From Bifidobacteriaceae bacterium (lineage in GTDB: Bacteria > Actinomycetota > Actinomycetes > Actinomycetales > WQXJ01), in assembly GCA_031268215.1 (NCBI GenBank), contig JAIRXP010000004.1:1-64000 (forward strand): a DNA stretch of 64,000 bases, in the 5' to 3' direction. The position numbers were made by a program, and so were the translations under genes. Positions 1-10,336 of this stretch are shown here, in pieces (the stretch's first letter is position 1; each line of letters opens with the position of its first letter). Below the pieces are notes generated by a model. The model did no database searches. It was not told the DNA's origin and was given only the letters and a program-made list of their open reading frames with translations.

Positions 1-208
1 TCAAACTCTCCATCAACAAACAGAAAACAGACCCCAGCCAACAAAAATGTTAGCCAGTCCCATAAAAAAACTGGCATCAACACAACCATAAAACACACTG
101 TTGAGATATCAAACAACAAGCCCGTGGCCGGGCCATTGATTCTTGTCGCGCCTCCATGAGCACAACCTGTATAGCGTACCCCACACCAAGGCCAGTTAGC
201 AAATCGAA

Positions 209-240
209 GGGCCGCCGTCGCCCAACGGCGACGGCGGCCC
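209..240 (-). terminator. Hairpin terminator downstream of the NlpC/P60 gene
   Basis: Perfect 14-bp inverted repeat GGGCCGCCGTCGCC-CAAC-GGCGACGGCGGCCC, just past the gene's stop codon. Confidence 0.75.
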
Positions 241-268
241 CACAGGATTGTCCGCCTGGCTCCTTGAC

Positions 269-967
269 TTAGAAGCGCACGAAGACGGGTGTCCGGTACA
301 TCTCGCGGAACTGGACGACGGTGCCGGTGTGCGGCGCGTCGATCATCGTGTTGCCGCCAGCGTAGATCCCGACGTGGCCAGGGAACCAGACGATGTCGCC
401 TGGTTGGGCCTGATCCGCAGAGATGATTGTGCCGGCGTTCTTTTGGGTTATGTCGGTTCGGGGAATGCTCTTGCCCAACTGGGCATAGACATACTGGGTG
501 AATCCGGAGCAGTCGAAGCCTGAGGGGCTGGTGCCGCCGTAGCGGTACGGCGTCCCGACGTAGCGGGCGGCGACCTCTAGGATCGCGTTGCCTTCTACCG
601 ACTGGGGTATGTTCCGGCTTGCGTCCACTGTCTTGGCCGCGCCGGTCCCGCGCGAGTTTTGGGCGGTTGCGACCGGCTTAGGGGGCGGCGGCTTGACCAC
701 GGTGACCGTGGTCCCTTCAAGCGACCAGGCAGCATCCTCAGAGGCCGAAGCCAGTGATTGGGCGCCGATCGCTGCACGAGCCTCAGTTGCCAGGCTGGCG
801 GTTTCCGCCAAGGTGCCTGGCGAGGCGAACGCCGGGGCCGCACCGGCGGCCACCAGGCCGCCCGCCGCTGCCACAGCGATGGACTTCTTACCAATAGATT
901 GATCGACAAGAGCAGCGAACGGTTTGGTCTCCGCCCGGTGCTTTGCCGCATAGCGACGTGGGGCCAC
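269..967 (-). CDS. NlpC/P60 (C40) family cell-wall hydrolase, secreted
   Basis: C-terminal NlpC/P60 motifs (YRYGGTSPSGFDCSGFTQYVY, GDIVWFPGHVGIYAG); N-terminal hydrophobic, Ala-rich signal-like region. Likely GTG start at 967 (VAPRRYAAKHRAETK) rather than ORF start 1063, which lies inside the leader RNA. Confidence 0.9.
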   Translation of the reverse strand: MAPRRYAAKHRAETKPFAALVDQSIGKKSIAVAAAGGLVAAGAAPAFASPGTLAETASLATEARAAIGAQSLASASEDAAWSLEGTTVTVVKPPPPKPVATAQNSRGTGAAKTVDASRNIPQSVEGNAILEVAARYVGTPYRYGGTSPSGFDCSGFTQYVYAQLGKSIPRTDITQKNAGTIISADQAQPGDIVWFPGHVGIYAGGNTMIDAPHTGTVVQFREMYRTPVFVRF

Positions 968-974
968 TTCAGTC

Positions 975-1185
975 TCCTCATTACCTACGGAGTGAGCTGT
1001 CGGGTTCGGGCTGGAGATCTTGCCCGGCCGGTGGACCGCCTTCTCATGGTCCGCTGACTTCACCCCAAGGCGGCAAGCCGCCGGATTTGGGTCCTCCGCT
1101 CCTGCCTTCTCTCAGTCGATTGCGCAACCCGGTGGCAGGACTCGGTTCCGAGTTGCGGCCCAAAGAGGAGGGTTCCTCAGGCACT
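975..1185 (-). ncRNA. c-di-AMP riboswitch (ydaO/yuaA-type leader)
   Basis: Reverse complement contains GGGGTGAA ... GCCCGAACCCGACAGCTCACTCCGTAGGTAATGAGGAGA, resembling the conserved ydaO/yuaA core, directly upstream of a cell-wall hydrolase gene (typical actinobacterial context). 5' boundary approximate. Confidence 0.8.
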
Positions 1186-1273
1186 TTCCACACTAGCGAC
1201 ACTTAGGTACAAATGTCACGCCAAGATCTCAAAAACCGGTGGTGACTTTGTGAAAATTGTGTGAAGCACCAGG

Positions 1274-2659
1274 TCAAAAGCGAGAAAGCGGCCGGATTTT
1301 AGCAGCGGCACACATCTGCTGTCTAGTACCAAATTTGGCGCGTTCCCGGCCGGTGGCGATCCCGTTAGCCCTCTCGGCGGCATCGACCGCCAGCCAGCCC
1401 GTCCAGGTCACGACGTCAACGCTACGCGAGTGTAGCAGCCGGACCAACGAGTCAGGCTCCCGGTCCGGTGCCAGGACGAGCCCCGGCAGATCCGCGGCGA
1501 TGTTGGACGCGGTCTCCAACGCGTCCGACTTGGTGGAACCGATCAAGCCGACAGGTCCCCGCTTGATCCATCCCGTGGCGTACAACCCTGGCACGGCAGC
1601 CCCCGAGGCGTCAAATACCCGCCCGGCGTGGTTCGGCACCACTCCACTGGCCTGGTCGTACGGCGCCCCTTCAACCGGCGATCCGAAATAGCCCACGGCG
1701 CGATAGACCGCGCCCACAGGGAACGTGCGTGACTCGGCCGTATCCACCACCCCGCCGGAGCCGTCTGGCGCCGTCCGGCGCAGGGTCAGGCCAGTCACGG
1801 CGGCTTCGCCTTCGACCCTCTCCGGGCGCCAGTAGAAATGCAGATGGACGCGCCGCCCTTCCGGGTCGAAATCACCGGACTCTCCTTGGACCGCCCGCCA
1901 ACGCTCCATGGTCTTGACCGCCTGCCGCAAACGTCCGTTGGCCTTGATGGCGGCATGATCAGATTCGTCGAACTCGAAGTCGCGATCATCAAGAACTACG
2001 GTGACCCCCGGCACCTCGCCCAGCTCGCGCAACTCCAACGGAGAAAACTTGACCGCCGCCGGCCCCCGCCGGCCAAAAACGTGGATGTCCCGGACCGGCG
2101 AGCCAGCGAAGGCCTCCAGCACATGCGCCGGTATGTCAGTCTGGGCCAGCTCCGCGGGGCGCCGCGCCAGCACCCGCACCACGTCCAGCGCCACATTGCC
2201 GTTACCAATCACCGCCACCGATTCAGCGTCCAGGGACCAGGTGGGCGGGTAGTCCGGGTGAGAGTCATACCAGGCCACAAAGTCAGCCGCCCCAAACGAG
2301 CCCGGCAAGTCAACCCCGGGGATGTCCATCGCGGCGTCACGCAAGGCGCCCGTCGCCAACACCACCGCGTCGTAGCGCTGCCGCAGTTCCTCCAGCGTGA
2401 CATCCCGACCAACGGTGATATTGCCGAAGAAGCGGACATCACCGCGATCCAGAATCGCATGCAGCGAGTCCACGATTGACTTAATCCGGGGATGGTCCGG
2501 CGCCACCCCATAACGGATCAAGCCAAACGGGCTTGGCAGCGCCTCCAGCACGTCAATCTGAGCCCCGGGCACTAGGCCGGTCAGGATGTCAGCGGCGTAC
2601 AAGCCCGCTGGTCCGGCCCCGACAATGGCTACACGGGCTGTTTGGGGGAGTTGGGTCAC
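1274..2659 (-). CDS. fprA: FAD-dependent ferredoxin/adrenodoxin-type NADP+ reductase (FprA-like)
   Basis: VAIVGAGPAGLYAADIL Rossmann motif, VIGNGNVALDVVRVL NADP motif, GWIKRGPVGLIGSTKSDA. Confidence 0.88.
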   Translation of the reverse strand: MTQLPQTARVAIVGAGPAGLYAADILTGLVPGAQIDVLEALPSPFGLIRYGVAPDHPRIKSIVDSLHAILDRGDVRFFGNITVGRDVTLEELRQRYDAVVLATGALRDAAMDIPGVDLPGSFGAADFVAWYDSHPDYPPTWSLDAESVAVIGNGNVALDVVRVLARRPAELAQTDIPAHVLEAFAGSPVRDIHVFGRRGPAAVKFSPLELRELGEVPGVTVVLDDRDFEFDESDHAAIKANGRLRQAVKTMERWRAVQGESGDFDPEGRRVHLHFYWRPERVEGEAAVTGLTLRRTAPDGSGGVVDTAESRTFPVGAVYRAVGYFGSPVEGAPYDQASGVVPNHAGRVFDASGAAVPGLYATGWIKRGPVGLIGSTKSDALETASNIAADLPGLVLAPDREPDSLVRLLHSRSVDVVTWTGWLAVDAAERANGIATGRERAKFGTRQQMCAAAKIRPLSRF

Positions 2660-2833
2660 AACGCTGCCTTCCAGTTCTTTGGGTCCGCCGATGACGCCGT
2701 GGCAGCGCCGCGAGCCATAGTACCGGTGGTACGGCCCAGTTGGCCTACAACCAGCCCACAGCGGAACGCGCCGCCCGGTCTCCGGGGCAGGCGGCGGCCG
2801 GGGCTGTCAGGACCAAGCGGTTAGATCAGGCAG

Positions 2834-3853
2834 TCAGGCCAGGCGGGCTATGAACAGCTCCGCTACGTCCATCAAGGCGCGTTTGGCGGTGCCCACGGGC
2901 AAAGGCTCCAAATAGGATACGGCGCGGTCCGCCCAGGTCCGGGCGATCTGCCGAGCCTGATCTAAGGCCGGATTTGCCCGCAGCGATTCGACCACCTCAG
3001 CCAGCACCACGTCACTGGTCAAGTCACCGGCGATGGCCGCGGCCAAAGCGATGTCCGGGCTATCCACCAGGCCTTCCGCCCGGTCGCGCCGAGCAGCGGC
3101 CTGAACCAGCAGCGACGGCATGGTCGGTACGCCCTCACGCAAATCTGTCCCTGGTGTCTTCCCGGTGACTTCCGCTGGCGACGTCAGGTCAATGATGTCA
3201 TCGGCTAGCTGGAAGGCTACGCCCACGGCCTCGCCAAAGCCGACCACCGCATCAACCGCCGTGGTCGGCGCCTCGGCCAGTAAGGCACCGAAGCGCGCCG
3301 AAGTGGAGATCAGCGCGCCCGTCTTGTCCGCCAGGACCTGAATATGGAAGGCCACCGGGTCATCCTCCGGCGAAGGGCCAACCGTCTCATGAAGCTGCCC
3401 CATGCACAGCCGCTCAAAGGTTTCAGCCTGGATCCGCACCATATCCGGCCCCAGGCCGGAGACGATCTGCGACGCCTTAGCGAACAGCAGGTCACCAGTC
3501 AGGATCGCTACCGACGGCCCAAAGACCTCATGAGCCGAGGGCGCACCACGCCGCAACGGAGCATCATCCATTACATCGTCGTGGTAAAGCGAGGCCAGGT
3601 GGGTCAACTCGACCGCGACGGCGCCATCGACCACCTCTGGGCTGATTCCTCGCCCCAAGTGGGCGGACAACAGCACCAGCAGCGGCCGCAAACGCTTACC
3701 GCCAGAGCGCAGCAGATGGGCCGAAGCATCGCCAATCATCCGGTCAGGCGAGTGGACCACCGCCGCCATGCGGGCCTCAACCGCTTCTAAGCCTTCGCTG
3801 ACAGCGGCATCCAGCACTGGATCGCCAAGGGGAATGGTCGAGCGGTAAGCCAT
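2834..3853 (-). CDS. Polyprenyl (probably hepta/octaprenyl) diphosphate synthase
   Basis: Two Asp-rich motifs (LYHDDVMDDAPLRRG; FQLADDIIDL) typical of trans-prenyltransferases. Confidence 0.9.
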   Translation of the reverse strand: MAYRSTIPLGDPVLDAAVSEGLEAVEARMAAVVHSPDRMIGDASAHLLRSGGKRLRPLLVLLSAHLGRGISPEVVDGAVAVELTHLASLYHDDVMDDAPLRRGAPSAHEVFGPSVAILTGDLLFAKASQIVSGLGPDMVRIQAETFERLCMGQLHETVGPSPEDDPVAFHIQVLADKTGALISTSARFGALLAEAPTTAVDAVVGFGEAVGVAFQLADDIIDLTSPAEVTGKTPGTDLREGVPTMPSLLVQAAARRDRAEGLVDSPDIALAAAIAGDLTSDVVLAEVVESLRANPALDQARQIARTWADRAVSYLEPLPVGTAKRALMDVAELFIARLA

Positions 3854-3893
3854 GGGGACCTTTCTTCTGGCGGTGGTTGTTCAGACACCGCCT

Positions 3894-5618
3894 CTACGAG
3901 AGCAAACGGCTGAGGCCTTCAGTAAAGCTCAGGAACCAGCCGGGCACAATGCCCAGCACAAGCGTAAAGGCTAACGACACCCCGATGGCAATTTGCGTCA
4001 GACCAAGAGTCCTGACACCGATTCCAATCCCCCCGGATTCAGCCAACTGGCCGGTCGCGTCAGGCGCTTCCTCGAAGAACATCGCCACGATCACGCGAGC
4101 GTAGAAGAAGGCCGCCGCCGCCGAGCAAGCCAGACCCACAACCGCCAGGGGCGACGCGCCGGAAGCGAAGGCCGCCCCAAAGACGGCGAACTTGGCCACG
4201 AACCCGGATGTCAACGGAATGCCGGCGAAGGACAGCAAGAAGATGGCGAAGGTACCGGCCAACACCGGGGACCGTTTGCCCAGACCGCGCCACTGGTCCA
4301 GGCCAGTCGCTTCGCCACGCAAGTGCCCGTCCGAATCCACTTCCCGCACCAGCGCGATCACGCCGAAGCCGCCAATCGTGGCTACACCATAGGTGAACAA
4401 GTAGAACAGCGAACCGGACAGCCCGTCGGCACTCATCGACGTCACGCCAGTCAGGATGAACCCGGCATGAGCGATCGCCGAATAGGCCAGCATCCTCTTG
4501 ACGTCCTTTTGAACCAGGCCAATCACCGTGCCAACCACCATGGTCAAAACTGAGACGGTCCACAGGACCGGCTCCAGGTCCCAGGTCAGCCCCGGCACTA
4601 CGGCGTACAGAACCCGCAGCAGGACACCAAACGCAGCGATCTTGGTACAGGCGGCCATGAACCCGGTGATAGGCGTTGGAGAACCCTGGTAGACGTCCGG
4701 CGTCCAAGAATGGAACGGCACCGCGCCAACTTTGAAGAACAGCCCAACCAAAATCAGCACCAAACCCACCAGCAGGATCGGGTCAAGCGGCGTGGCCCCG
4801 GACACGGCAGCGCCAATTTCCAGCAGCTTCAGCGACCCGGTCGCGCCATAAACCCAGGCACCACCAAACAAGAAGAACGCCGAGCCGAAGGCTCCCAGCA
4901 GAAAGTACTTCAGCGAAGCTTCCTGCGACAGCAGCCGCCGGTGCCGCGCCATACCGGCCAGTAGGTACAGAGGCAAGGAGAGGACCTCCAGAGCCACGAA
5001 CATGGTGATCAGATCGCCAGCGGCGGGGAAGAGCATCATGCCACCTGTGGCGAACAACACCAGCGGGTAGACATCGGTCTGAGTCATGCCGCGCCGGCGG
5101 GCCTTGTTCTCATAGTCCGAACCAGGCACGGCCGAGGCCTGAGGCGCGAAGGCGTCATCACCCTGCACCGTCCGGTCGGCTATGACAAACAGTCCCAACA
5201 AGGCACAAACCGCCACCGCTAGCTGTATGTAGATCGTCAACGGGTCAACGATGACAGCACCGTTGGCCGTCAGCACCGCGGAACCGTCTTCCCCGTGTAC
5301 CTTCACCGCTAGCTGCAGCGCCATCAAAGCCGCCGCCGCCACGGACACCAGCGCCACGGCAGCCTGGATGACCCGCAAATAAGCTGGTTGCACCGCCAGG
5401 CGCTGGTCCTTATCCTTCTGCCGGGAGGCCGCGGCCTCAATCAAGGTCGAGGCGACCGCCGCACCCAAAACCATCACGACTGGGCCTAGCGCCGACCAAT
5501 CAATATCAATCTCTGGCGCGCCGGCGGGAACCACCGGCACCACCGGGTCGACCAAGCCGCGTGGATGAGTAGCCAGGCCGGTCAGAGCCGTCAAAGCGGG
5601 CAGGAACACGGCGCTCAT
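3894..5618 (-). CDS. nuoN: NADH-quinone oxidoreductase subunit N
   Basis: Multi-TM antiporter-like subunit (KVGAVPFHSWTPDVYQGSPTPITGFMAACTK); operon position. Confidence 0.95.
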   Translation of the reverse strand: MSAVFLPALTALTGLATHPRGLVDPVVPVVPAGAPEIDIDWSALGPVVMVLGAAVASTLIEAAASRQKDKDQRLAVQPAYLRVIQAAVALVSVAAAALMALQLAVKVHGEDGSAVLTANGAVIVDPLTIYIQLAVAVCALLGLFVIADRTVQGDDAFAPQASAVPGSDYENKARRRGMTQTDVYPLVLFATGGMMLFPAAGDLITMFVALEVLSLPLYLLAGMARHRRLLSQEASLKYFLLGAFGSAFFLFGGAWVYGATGSLKLLEIGAAVSGATPLDPILLVGLVLILVGLFFKVGAVPFHSWTPDVYQGSPTPITGFMAACTKIAAFGVLLRVLYAVVPGLTWDLEPVLWTVSVLTMVVGTVIGLVQKDVKRMLAYSAIAHAGFILTGVTSMSADGLSGSLFYLFTYGVATIGGFGVIALVREVDSDGHLRGEATGLDQWRGLGKRSPVLAGTFAIFLLSFAGIPLTSGFVAKFAVFGAAFASGASPLAVVGLACSAAAAFFYARVIVAMFFEEAPDATGQLAESGGIGIGVRTLGLTQIAIGVSLAFTLVLGIVPGWFLSFTEGLSRLLS

Positions 5619-7192
5619 CGCTGGCCTCCTTCCTCTTCGGCACCGGCTAAGGCCGCGCCGGGCGCCGCCGGGGCGCCCTCGACCGCCTCAGCCGCAGGTT
5701 CGTCGTATTCGGCCAGCCGCACCGTCTCAGCCGCCGGGCCCCGCAGCACGTCAATGGCTGGCTTCGGGTACAAACCCAGAACCAGCATCAACGCGATCAA
5801 CGGGCCCACCACCCACAGCTCGCGCCCGCCCAAGTCCGCGGTACCGGCCAGGTCTTCACGCGGTGGCCCGGTGAAGATCTTCTGGTAGGCGATCAAGATG
5901 TACAAAGCGGCCATGATCACACCCAGGGCGGAGATGACCGCCGCGGCCGGAGCCCGCTGATAGGTCCCAACCATGACCATGAATTCGGACACAAATGTGG
6001 ACAGACCTGGCAACGCCACCGCCGACAAACCAACGATCAAGAACGTGCCGCCCAGTAAGGGCGTGGTGCGCTGGAGCCCAGGCCCCATCAACGCCATATC
6101 CTGGGTACCGCGCCGCGAGATCAAGAACCCAGCCAGCAGGAACAGCGCCCCCGTCGACAGGCCGTGGTTGACCATATAGAAGGCGGAGCCGATCTCGGCA
6201 GTTTCGGTGAAGGCGAAGACGCCCAGAACAATGAACCCGAAGTGGGAAACTGAGGTATAGGCGATCATCCGGAGGATGTCGCTTTGCCCCAGGGCCAGGA
6301 ACGCCCCCCAGAAGATGGAAATCACCGCCAGAACAATCACCACCGGGGCCGCCCAGCGGGAAGCCGCCGGGAAGATCGGCAAGCACATTGTCACCATGCC
6401 GAACGTGCCAACCTTGTCCAGAACACCCACCAGCAAAACGGAAGTTCCAGGCTTAGCCGCTTGGGCGGCATCGGGCAACCACGTGTGGACCGGGAACATG
6501 GGCGCCTTGATGGCGAACGCCACGAAGAAGGCCAGGAAAATCAGGCGTTCCGAACGGACCGAACCCCAATCCGCGCCAACCAGCGAATCGATCATGAAGC
6601 CCTGCTCGCCACCCGGCCCTCGCGTCCACACAGCGATCACGCCCGCCAACATGATCAAGCCACCGGCCAGCGAATAAAGCAAGAACTTCAGGGCCGCCTT
6701 CTTGGCGCTGGGCCCGCCGAATGACCCAATCAGGAAGTAAACCGGGATCAACATGGCCTCGAACAGGATGTAAAAAAAGAACACGTCACGGGCGGCGAAG
6801 ACCGCGATCATAAACGTTTCCAGCACTAGCACCAGCGCGGCATAGTGGGCTTGCTTGGCCGGCGAGGACTGTTCGCGCCAAGCGGCCAGCAACACCACCG
6901 GCACCAGCAGCACCGACAACAGGACCAGCACCAGGCCTATCCCGTTCACTCCCACGGCGTAAGAAACGCCGAAGGAAGGTATCCACTCGTAACGCTCCGC
7001 GAACTGGACGCCGCCGCCGGAATTGAATCCGGTCGCCATGATGACGGCCCCGGCCGCTACCAGCAGCGACCAGACGAACGCGATGTGTCGGGCATAGCGC
7101 CGCACCGGGCCGCCAACCAGCCACACGATCAGGGCGCCAACGCTGGGCGCGGCGATCAACACCGTGAGCCAGGGGAAACTCTGCATGGTCAT
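5615..7192 (-). CDS. nuoM: NADH-quinone oxidoreductase subunit M
   Basis: Antiporter-like subunit (KAPMFPVHTWLPDAAQAAKPGTSVLLVGVLDKVG); operon position; overlaps nuoN by 4 bp. Confidence 0.95.
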   Translation of the reverse strand: MTMQSFPWLTVLIAAPSVGALIVWLVGGPVRRYARHIAFVWSLLVAAGAVIMATGFNSGGGVQFAERYEWIPSFGVSYAVGVNGIGLVLVLLSVLLVPVVLLAAWREQSSPAKQAHYAALVLVLETFMIAVFAARDVFFFYILFEAMLIPVYFLIGSFGGPSAKKAALKFLLYSLAGGLIMLAGVIAVWTRGPGGEQGFMIDSLVGADWGSVRSERLIFLAFFVAFAIKAPMFPVHTWLPDAAQAAKPGTSVLLVGVLDKVGTFGMVTMCLPIFPAASRWAAPVVIVLAVISIFWGAFLALGQSDILRMIAYTSVSHFGFIVLGVFAFTETAEIGSAFYMVNHGLSTGALFLLAGFLISRRGTQDMALMGPGLQRTTPLLGGTFLIVGLSAVALPGLSTFVSEFMVMVGTYQRAPAAAVISALGVIMAALYILIAYQKIFTGPPREDLAGTADLGGRELWVVGPLIALMLVLGLYPKPAIDVLRGPAAETVRLAEYDEPAAEAVEGAPAAPGAALAGAEEEGGQR

Positions 7193-7205
7193 TCCTCTTT
7201 ACTCC

Positions 7206-9143
7206 TCACATCCGGCCGGCTAGGACAATTGCCGCCAGGAGGATCACGCCCGCCAGCATGGTCGCGGCGTACGAACGCGCGTACCCGTTCTGGATTCGAG
7301 ACACCAAACTCCCCATCCCTTGGAAGACCCAGGCGAGCCCACGTACCGCTCCGTCAACGACGTCATCGTCCGTCTTGGTGGCGCCCCTAACCAGTGCCTG
7401 ACCGGGCTTGACTAGCAAGGCGTCGTTGATGGCGTCCTGATACAAGTCCTCCCGGGCCGCGCGGACCAAGCCGTCCGCCGCCGGCGGAAGCGTTGGCACC
7501 ACCGCCTTGGCAGACCCGAACTTCGACCAAGCGATCCAGGCGCCAATCACCACCAGCGCCAGTGTGGCGCCCATGATCACATAGGCGTTCATCACTGGTT
7601 CGCCGTGGTGACCCTCGACTAAGGCCGGAGCCAGATACTCATCGAACTTGACGACAGTCAGAATCAGGCCCAAGAAAACCGAGCCCAGCGACAAGATGAT
7701 CATTGGCACAGTCATCAGTCCAGGGCTCTCGTGGGGATGCTGCTCATCAGTCCAGCGGGCCTTGCCCTGGAAGACCATAAAGAACAGCCGCGACATATAG
7801 AAAGCCGTAATACCAGCGCCGAACATGGCCACTAGACCAAAGACCCAGCCTTGCCAGACCTGCCCCTCCGGCGCGACGAAAGCCTGCTCAATGATCTTGT
7901 CCTTGGAGAAGAAGCCCGCGAACGGCGGAATGCCAAGAATCGCCAGCCAGCCCATCATGAAGGTCAGCCACGTTACCTTCATGGCTTTGTTCAAGGCGCC
8001 GAAGCGGCGCATGTCCACCTGGTCCTTCATGGCGTGCATAACCGACCCGGCGCCAAGAAACATCCCGGCCTTGAAGAACCCGTGAGTGACCAGGTGCATG
8101 ATGGCGAAGATCCCGCCAACCGGCCCCAGGCCGGCCGCCAACATCATGTAACCAATCTGCGACATGGTCGAAGCCGCCAGCGCCTTCTTCATATCGTCCT
8201 TGGCGCAGCCCACAATGGCCCCGTAAAGCAATGTGATGGCGCCAATCGTCACGACCGCCAGCCGGGCGGCTGGAGTGTGTTCGAAGATGGGACCGGACCG
8301 GACCACCAAATAGACCCCAGCCGTGACCATGGTGGCGGCGTGGATCAACGCCGACACCGGCGTTGGGCCGGCCATAGCGTCACCGAGCCAGGATTGGAGC
8401 GGGAACTGAGCCGACTTGCCGCAAGCCGCCAACAACAGAGCCAGACCAATCAGCGTCAAAGTGGCGCCGGAGGCGTGCTCAGCAGCTTCGAACACACCCG
8501 CGAAAGACAGCGCATGGAATTGCGAGAACATGATCATCATGGCCACGATCATGCCGACGTCACCCACGCGGTTGGCGACAAACGCTTTCTTGGCCGCCAC
8601 CGCGTATTCGAGCCGGTGGTTCCAGAAGCCAATCAGCAGGTAGGACGCCAGGCCAACGCCTTCCCAGCCGACGAACAACACGACATAGGAATCTGCCAGG
8701 ACCAGCAGCAACATGGCCGCTACGAACAAGTTCAGGTATGCGAAGAAGCGGCGCCGGTCGCGGTCATGTTCCATGTAGGCGATTGAGTAGATGTGGATCA
8801 AGGTGCCAACGAAGGTCACCAACATCACGAATGTTAGCGATAGCTGGTCGACCCGGATGCCCATGTTGAGGTCGAACGTGCCGCCCGGGATCCACTTGAA
8901 CAAGGTCACGTCTTGGACCCGTTCAGCTACAGGGCGGGACAGCAGGTCCACGAAGGCCCAGGCACCAACCACGAAGGACGCCGCCGATGCCGTCACCCCC
9001 AGTAGGTGCCCCCACTTGTCCGCCGCACGTCCCACTAGGAGCAGCAGGCCCGCGCTGGCCAGCGGTATGGCGATTACGAGCCAGCTCATTTGGGCGGCCT
9101 GGGAGGCTGCGACCTCGGCCGCCAGAACGACATTGTTGATCAT
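7206..9143 (-). CDS. nuoL: NADH-quinone oxidoreductase subunit L
   Basis: Antiporter-like subunit (GKSAQFPLQSWLGDAMAGPTPVSALIHAATMVTAGVYL). Confidence 0.96.
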   Translation of the reverse strand: MINNVVLAAEVAASQAAQMSWLVIAIPLASAGLLLLVGRAADKWGHLLGVTASAASFVVGAWAFVDLLSRPVAERVQDVTLFKWIPGGTFDLNMGIRVDQLSLTFVMLVTFVGTLIHIYSIAYMEHDRDRRRFFAYLNLFVAAMLLLVLADSYVVLFVGWEGVGLASYLLIGFWNHRLEYAVAAKKAFVANRVGDVGMIVAMMIMFSQFHALSFAGVFEAAEHASGATLTLIGLALLLAACGKSAQFPLQSWLGDAMAGPTPVSALIHAATMVTAGVYLVVRSGPIFEHTPAARLAVVTIGAITLLYGAIVGCAKDDMKKALAASTMSQIGYMMLAAGLGPVGGIFAIMHLVTHGFFKAGMFLGAGSVMHAMKDQVDMRRFGALNKAMKVTWLTFMMGWLAILGIPPFAGFFSKDKIIEQAFVAPEGQVWQGWVFGLVAMFGAGITAFYMSRLFFMVFQGKARWTDEQHPHESPGLMTVPMIILSLGSVFLGLILTVVKFDEYLAPALVEGHHGEPVMNAYVIMGATLALVVIGAWIAWSKFGSAKAVVPTLPPAADGLVRAAREDLYQDAINDALLVKPGQALVRGATKTDDDVVDGAVRGLAWVFQGMGSLVSRIQNGYARSYAATMLAGVILLAAIVLAGRM

Positions 9144-9146
9144 TGG

Positions 9147-9446
9147 TCAGTGCCTCAGCAGATTCTCGTCGTCGACGCTGACTGTGCGCCGGGTGCGGAA
9201 CAGGGACACGATGATGGCCAAGCCGACCACCACCTCAGCAGCGGCTACCACCATGACGAAGAAGGCGGCCAGCTGGCCGTCCACATTGCCCCACATCCGC
9301 GCGAACGCCAGGAAAGCTAGGTTGGCGGCGTTCAGCATCAACTCGACGCCCATGAAGACGATGATCGAGTTGCGGCGGACCATAACTGTGACGGTGCCGA
9401 TTGTGAACAGCACGGACGCCAGAATTAGATAAGCCGAGACGGTCAT
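9147..9446 (-). CDS. nuoK: NADH-quinone oxidoreductase subunit K
   Basis: 99 aa, [16 protein letters not shown]; operon position. Confidence 0.96.
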   Translation of the reverse strand: MTVSAYLILASVLFTIGTVTVMVRRNSIIVFMGVELMLNAANLAFLAFARMWGNVDGQLAAFFVMVVAAAEVVVGLAIIVSLFRTRRTVSVDDENLLRH

Positions 9447-10336
9447 GGCTTCACCTCCGGCCCAGCCGTATCGCCTGGCTCAGGTGGCCCGCCTGTGTCT
9501 CGCGGCCCGGCGGAGTCCGAGGAACCAGCGGTCCCGGCCTCAATGGCCGGCGCCGCCGCGTCTGGGCGCCGAGTTGGCGGAACCTTGTCTTCCAGCAAGT
9601 CCTGAGGCAATCCGCGCAGATTGTGAACCTGGCCGCGCATTCTCAGTGCGCTTGGCACCGAATCCTCAATGATCTTGCCTCGCGCGTCGATGGCGGGAAC
9701 GTCAGCCGCATTGTGGCGGGCATAGTTGCCTGGGGCCGGCGGCGGCGTCAAGCGCATGCCGCGCTTGGTCCGGATCTCCATCATCTCTCCCTGAGTGATT
9801 GGCCTGGTCAGCCGCACCCGGTGGGTCAAGATGACCGCACCCATCGCAGCGATGATAAGCAAGCAGCCGGTGATCTCCAAAGTGAAAGCGAAGTCTGAAA
9901 ACAGCAGATGGGCCACGGCGCCAGCGTTGTTGCCATTAGAAGCGGCGTCAGTGCCAATCGCGAACGTGAAAGTGGACCGGAAGACCGCACCGCTCAGCAC
10001 CACCAGCAGGCCTAGGCCCAGCAGCACCCCCGCCCAGCGCTGGCCCCGGATGGTCTCAATGAACGAATCGGAGACATCCACGCCCACCAACATCAGCACA
10101 AAGACAAACAGCATCATGATGGCGCCGGTGTAAACCACGACCTGGACAATTCCCAAGAATGGCGAACCGAGCCCCACGTAGAGGAAAGCCAGGCCGACCA
10201 TTGTGACCATCACCGAGCAGGCGGTCAGGACCGCGCGTTTGGAGAACAGCAAGGCTGAGGCTCCCAGCACAATGATTGGCCCAATGATCCAGAACAGGAA
10301 CTGCTCCGCCGTGGTCATCATCAATCCGTTGTTCAT
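9443..10336 (-). CDS. nuoJ: NADH-quinone oxidoreductase subunit J with C-terminal extension
   Basis: [20 protein letters not shown] motif; about 100-aa Pro/Ala-rich tail. Confidence 0.94.
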   Translation of the reverse strand: MNNGLMMTTAEQFLFWIIGPIIVLGASALLFSKRAVLTACSVMVTMVGLAFLYVGLGSPFLGIVQVVVYTGAIMMLFVFVLMLVGVDVSDSFIETIRGQRWAGVLLGLGLLVVLSGAVFRSTFTFAIGTDAASNGNNAGAVAHLLFSDFAFTLEITGCLLIIAAMGAVILTHRVRLTRPITQGEMMEIRTKRGMRLTPPPAPGNYARHNAADVPAIDARGKIIEDSVPSALRMRGQVHNLRGLPQDLLEDKVPPTRRPDAAAPAIEAGTAGSSDSAGPRDTGGPPEPGDTAGPEVKP

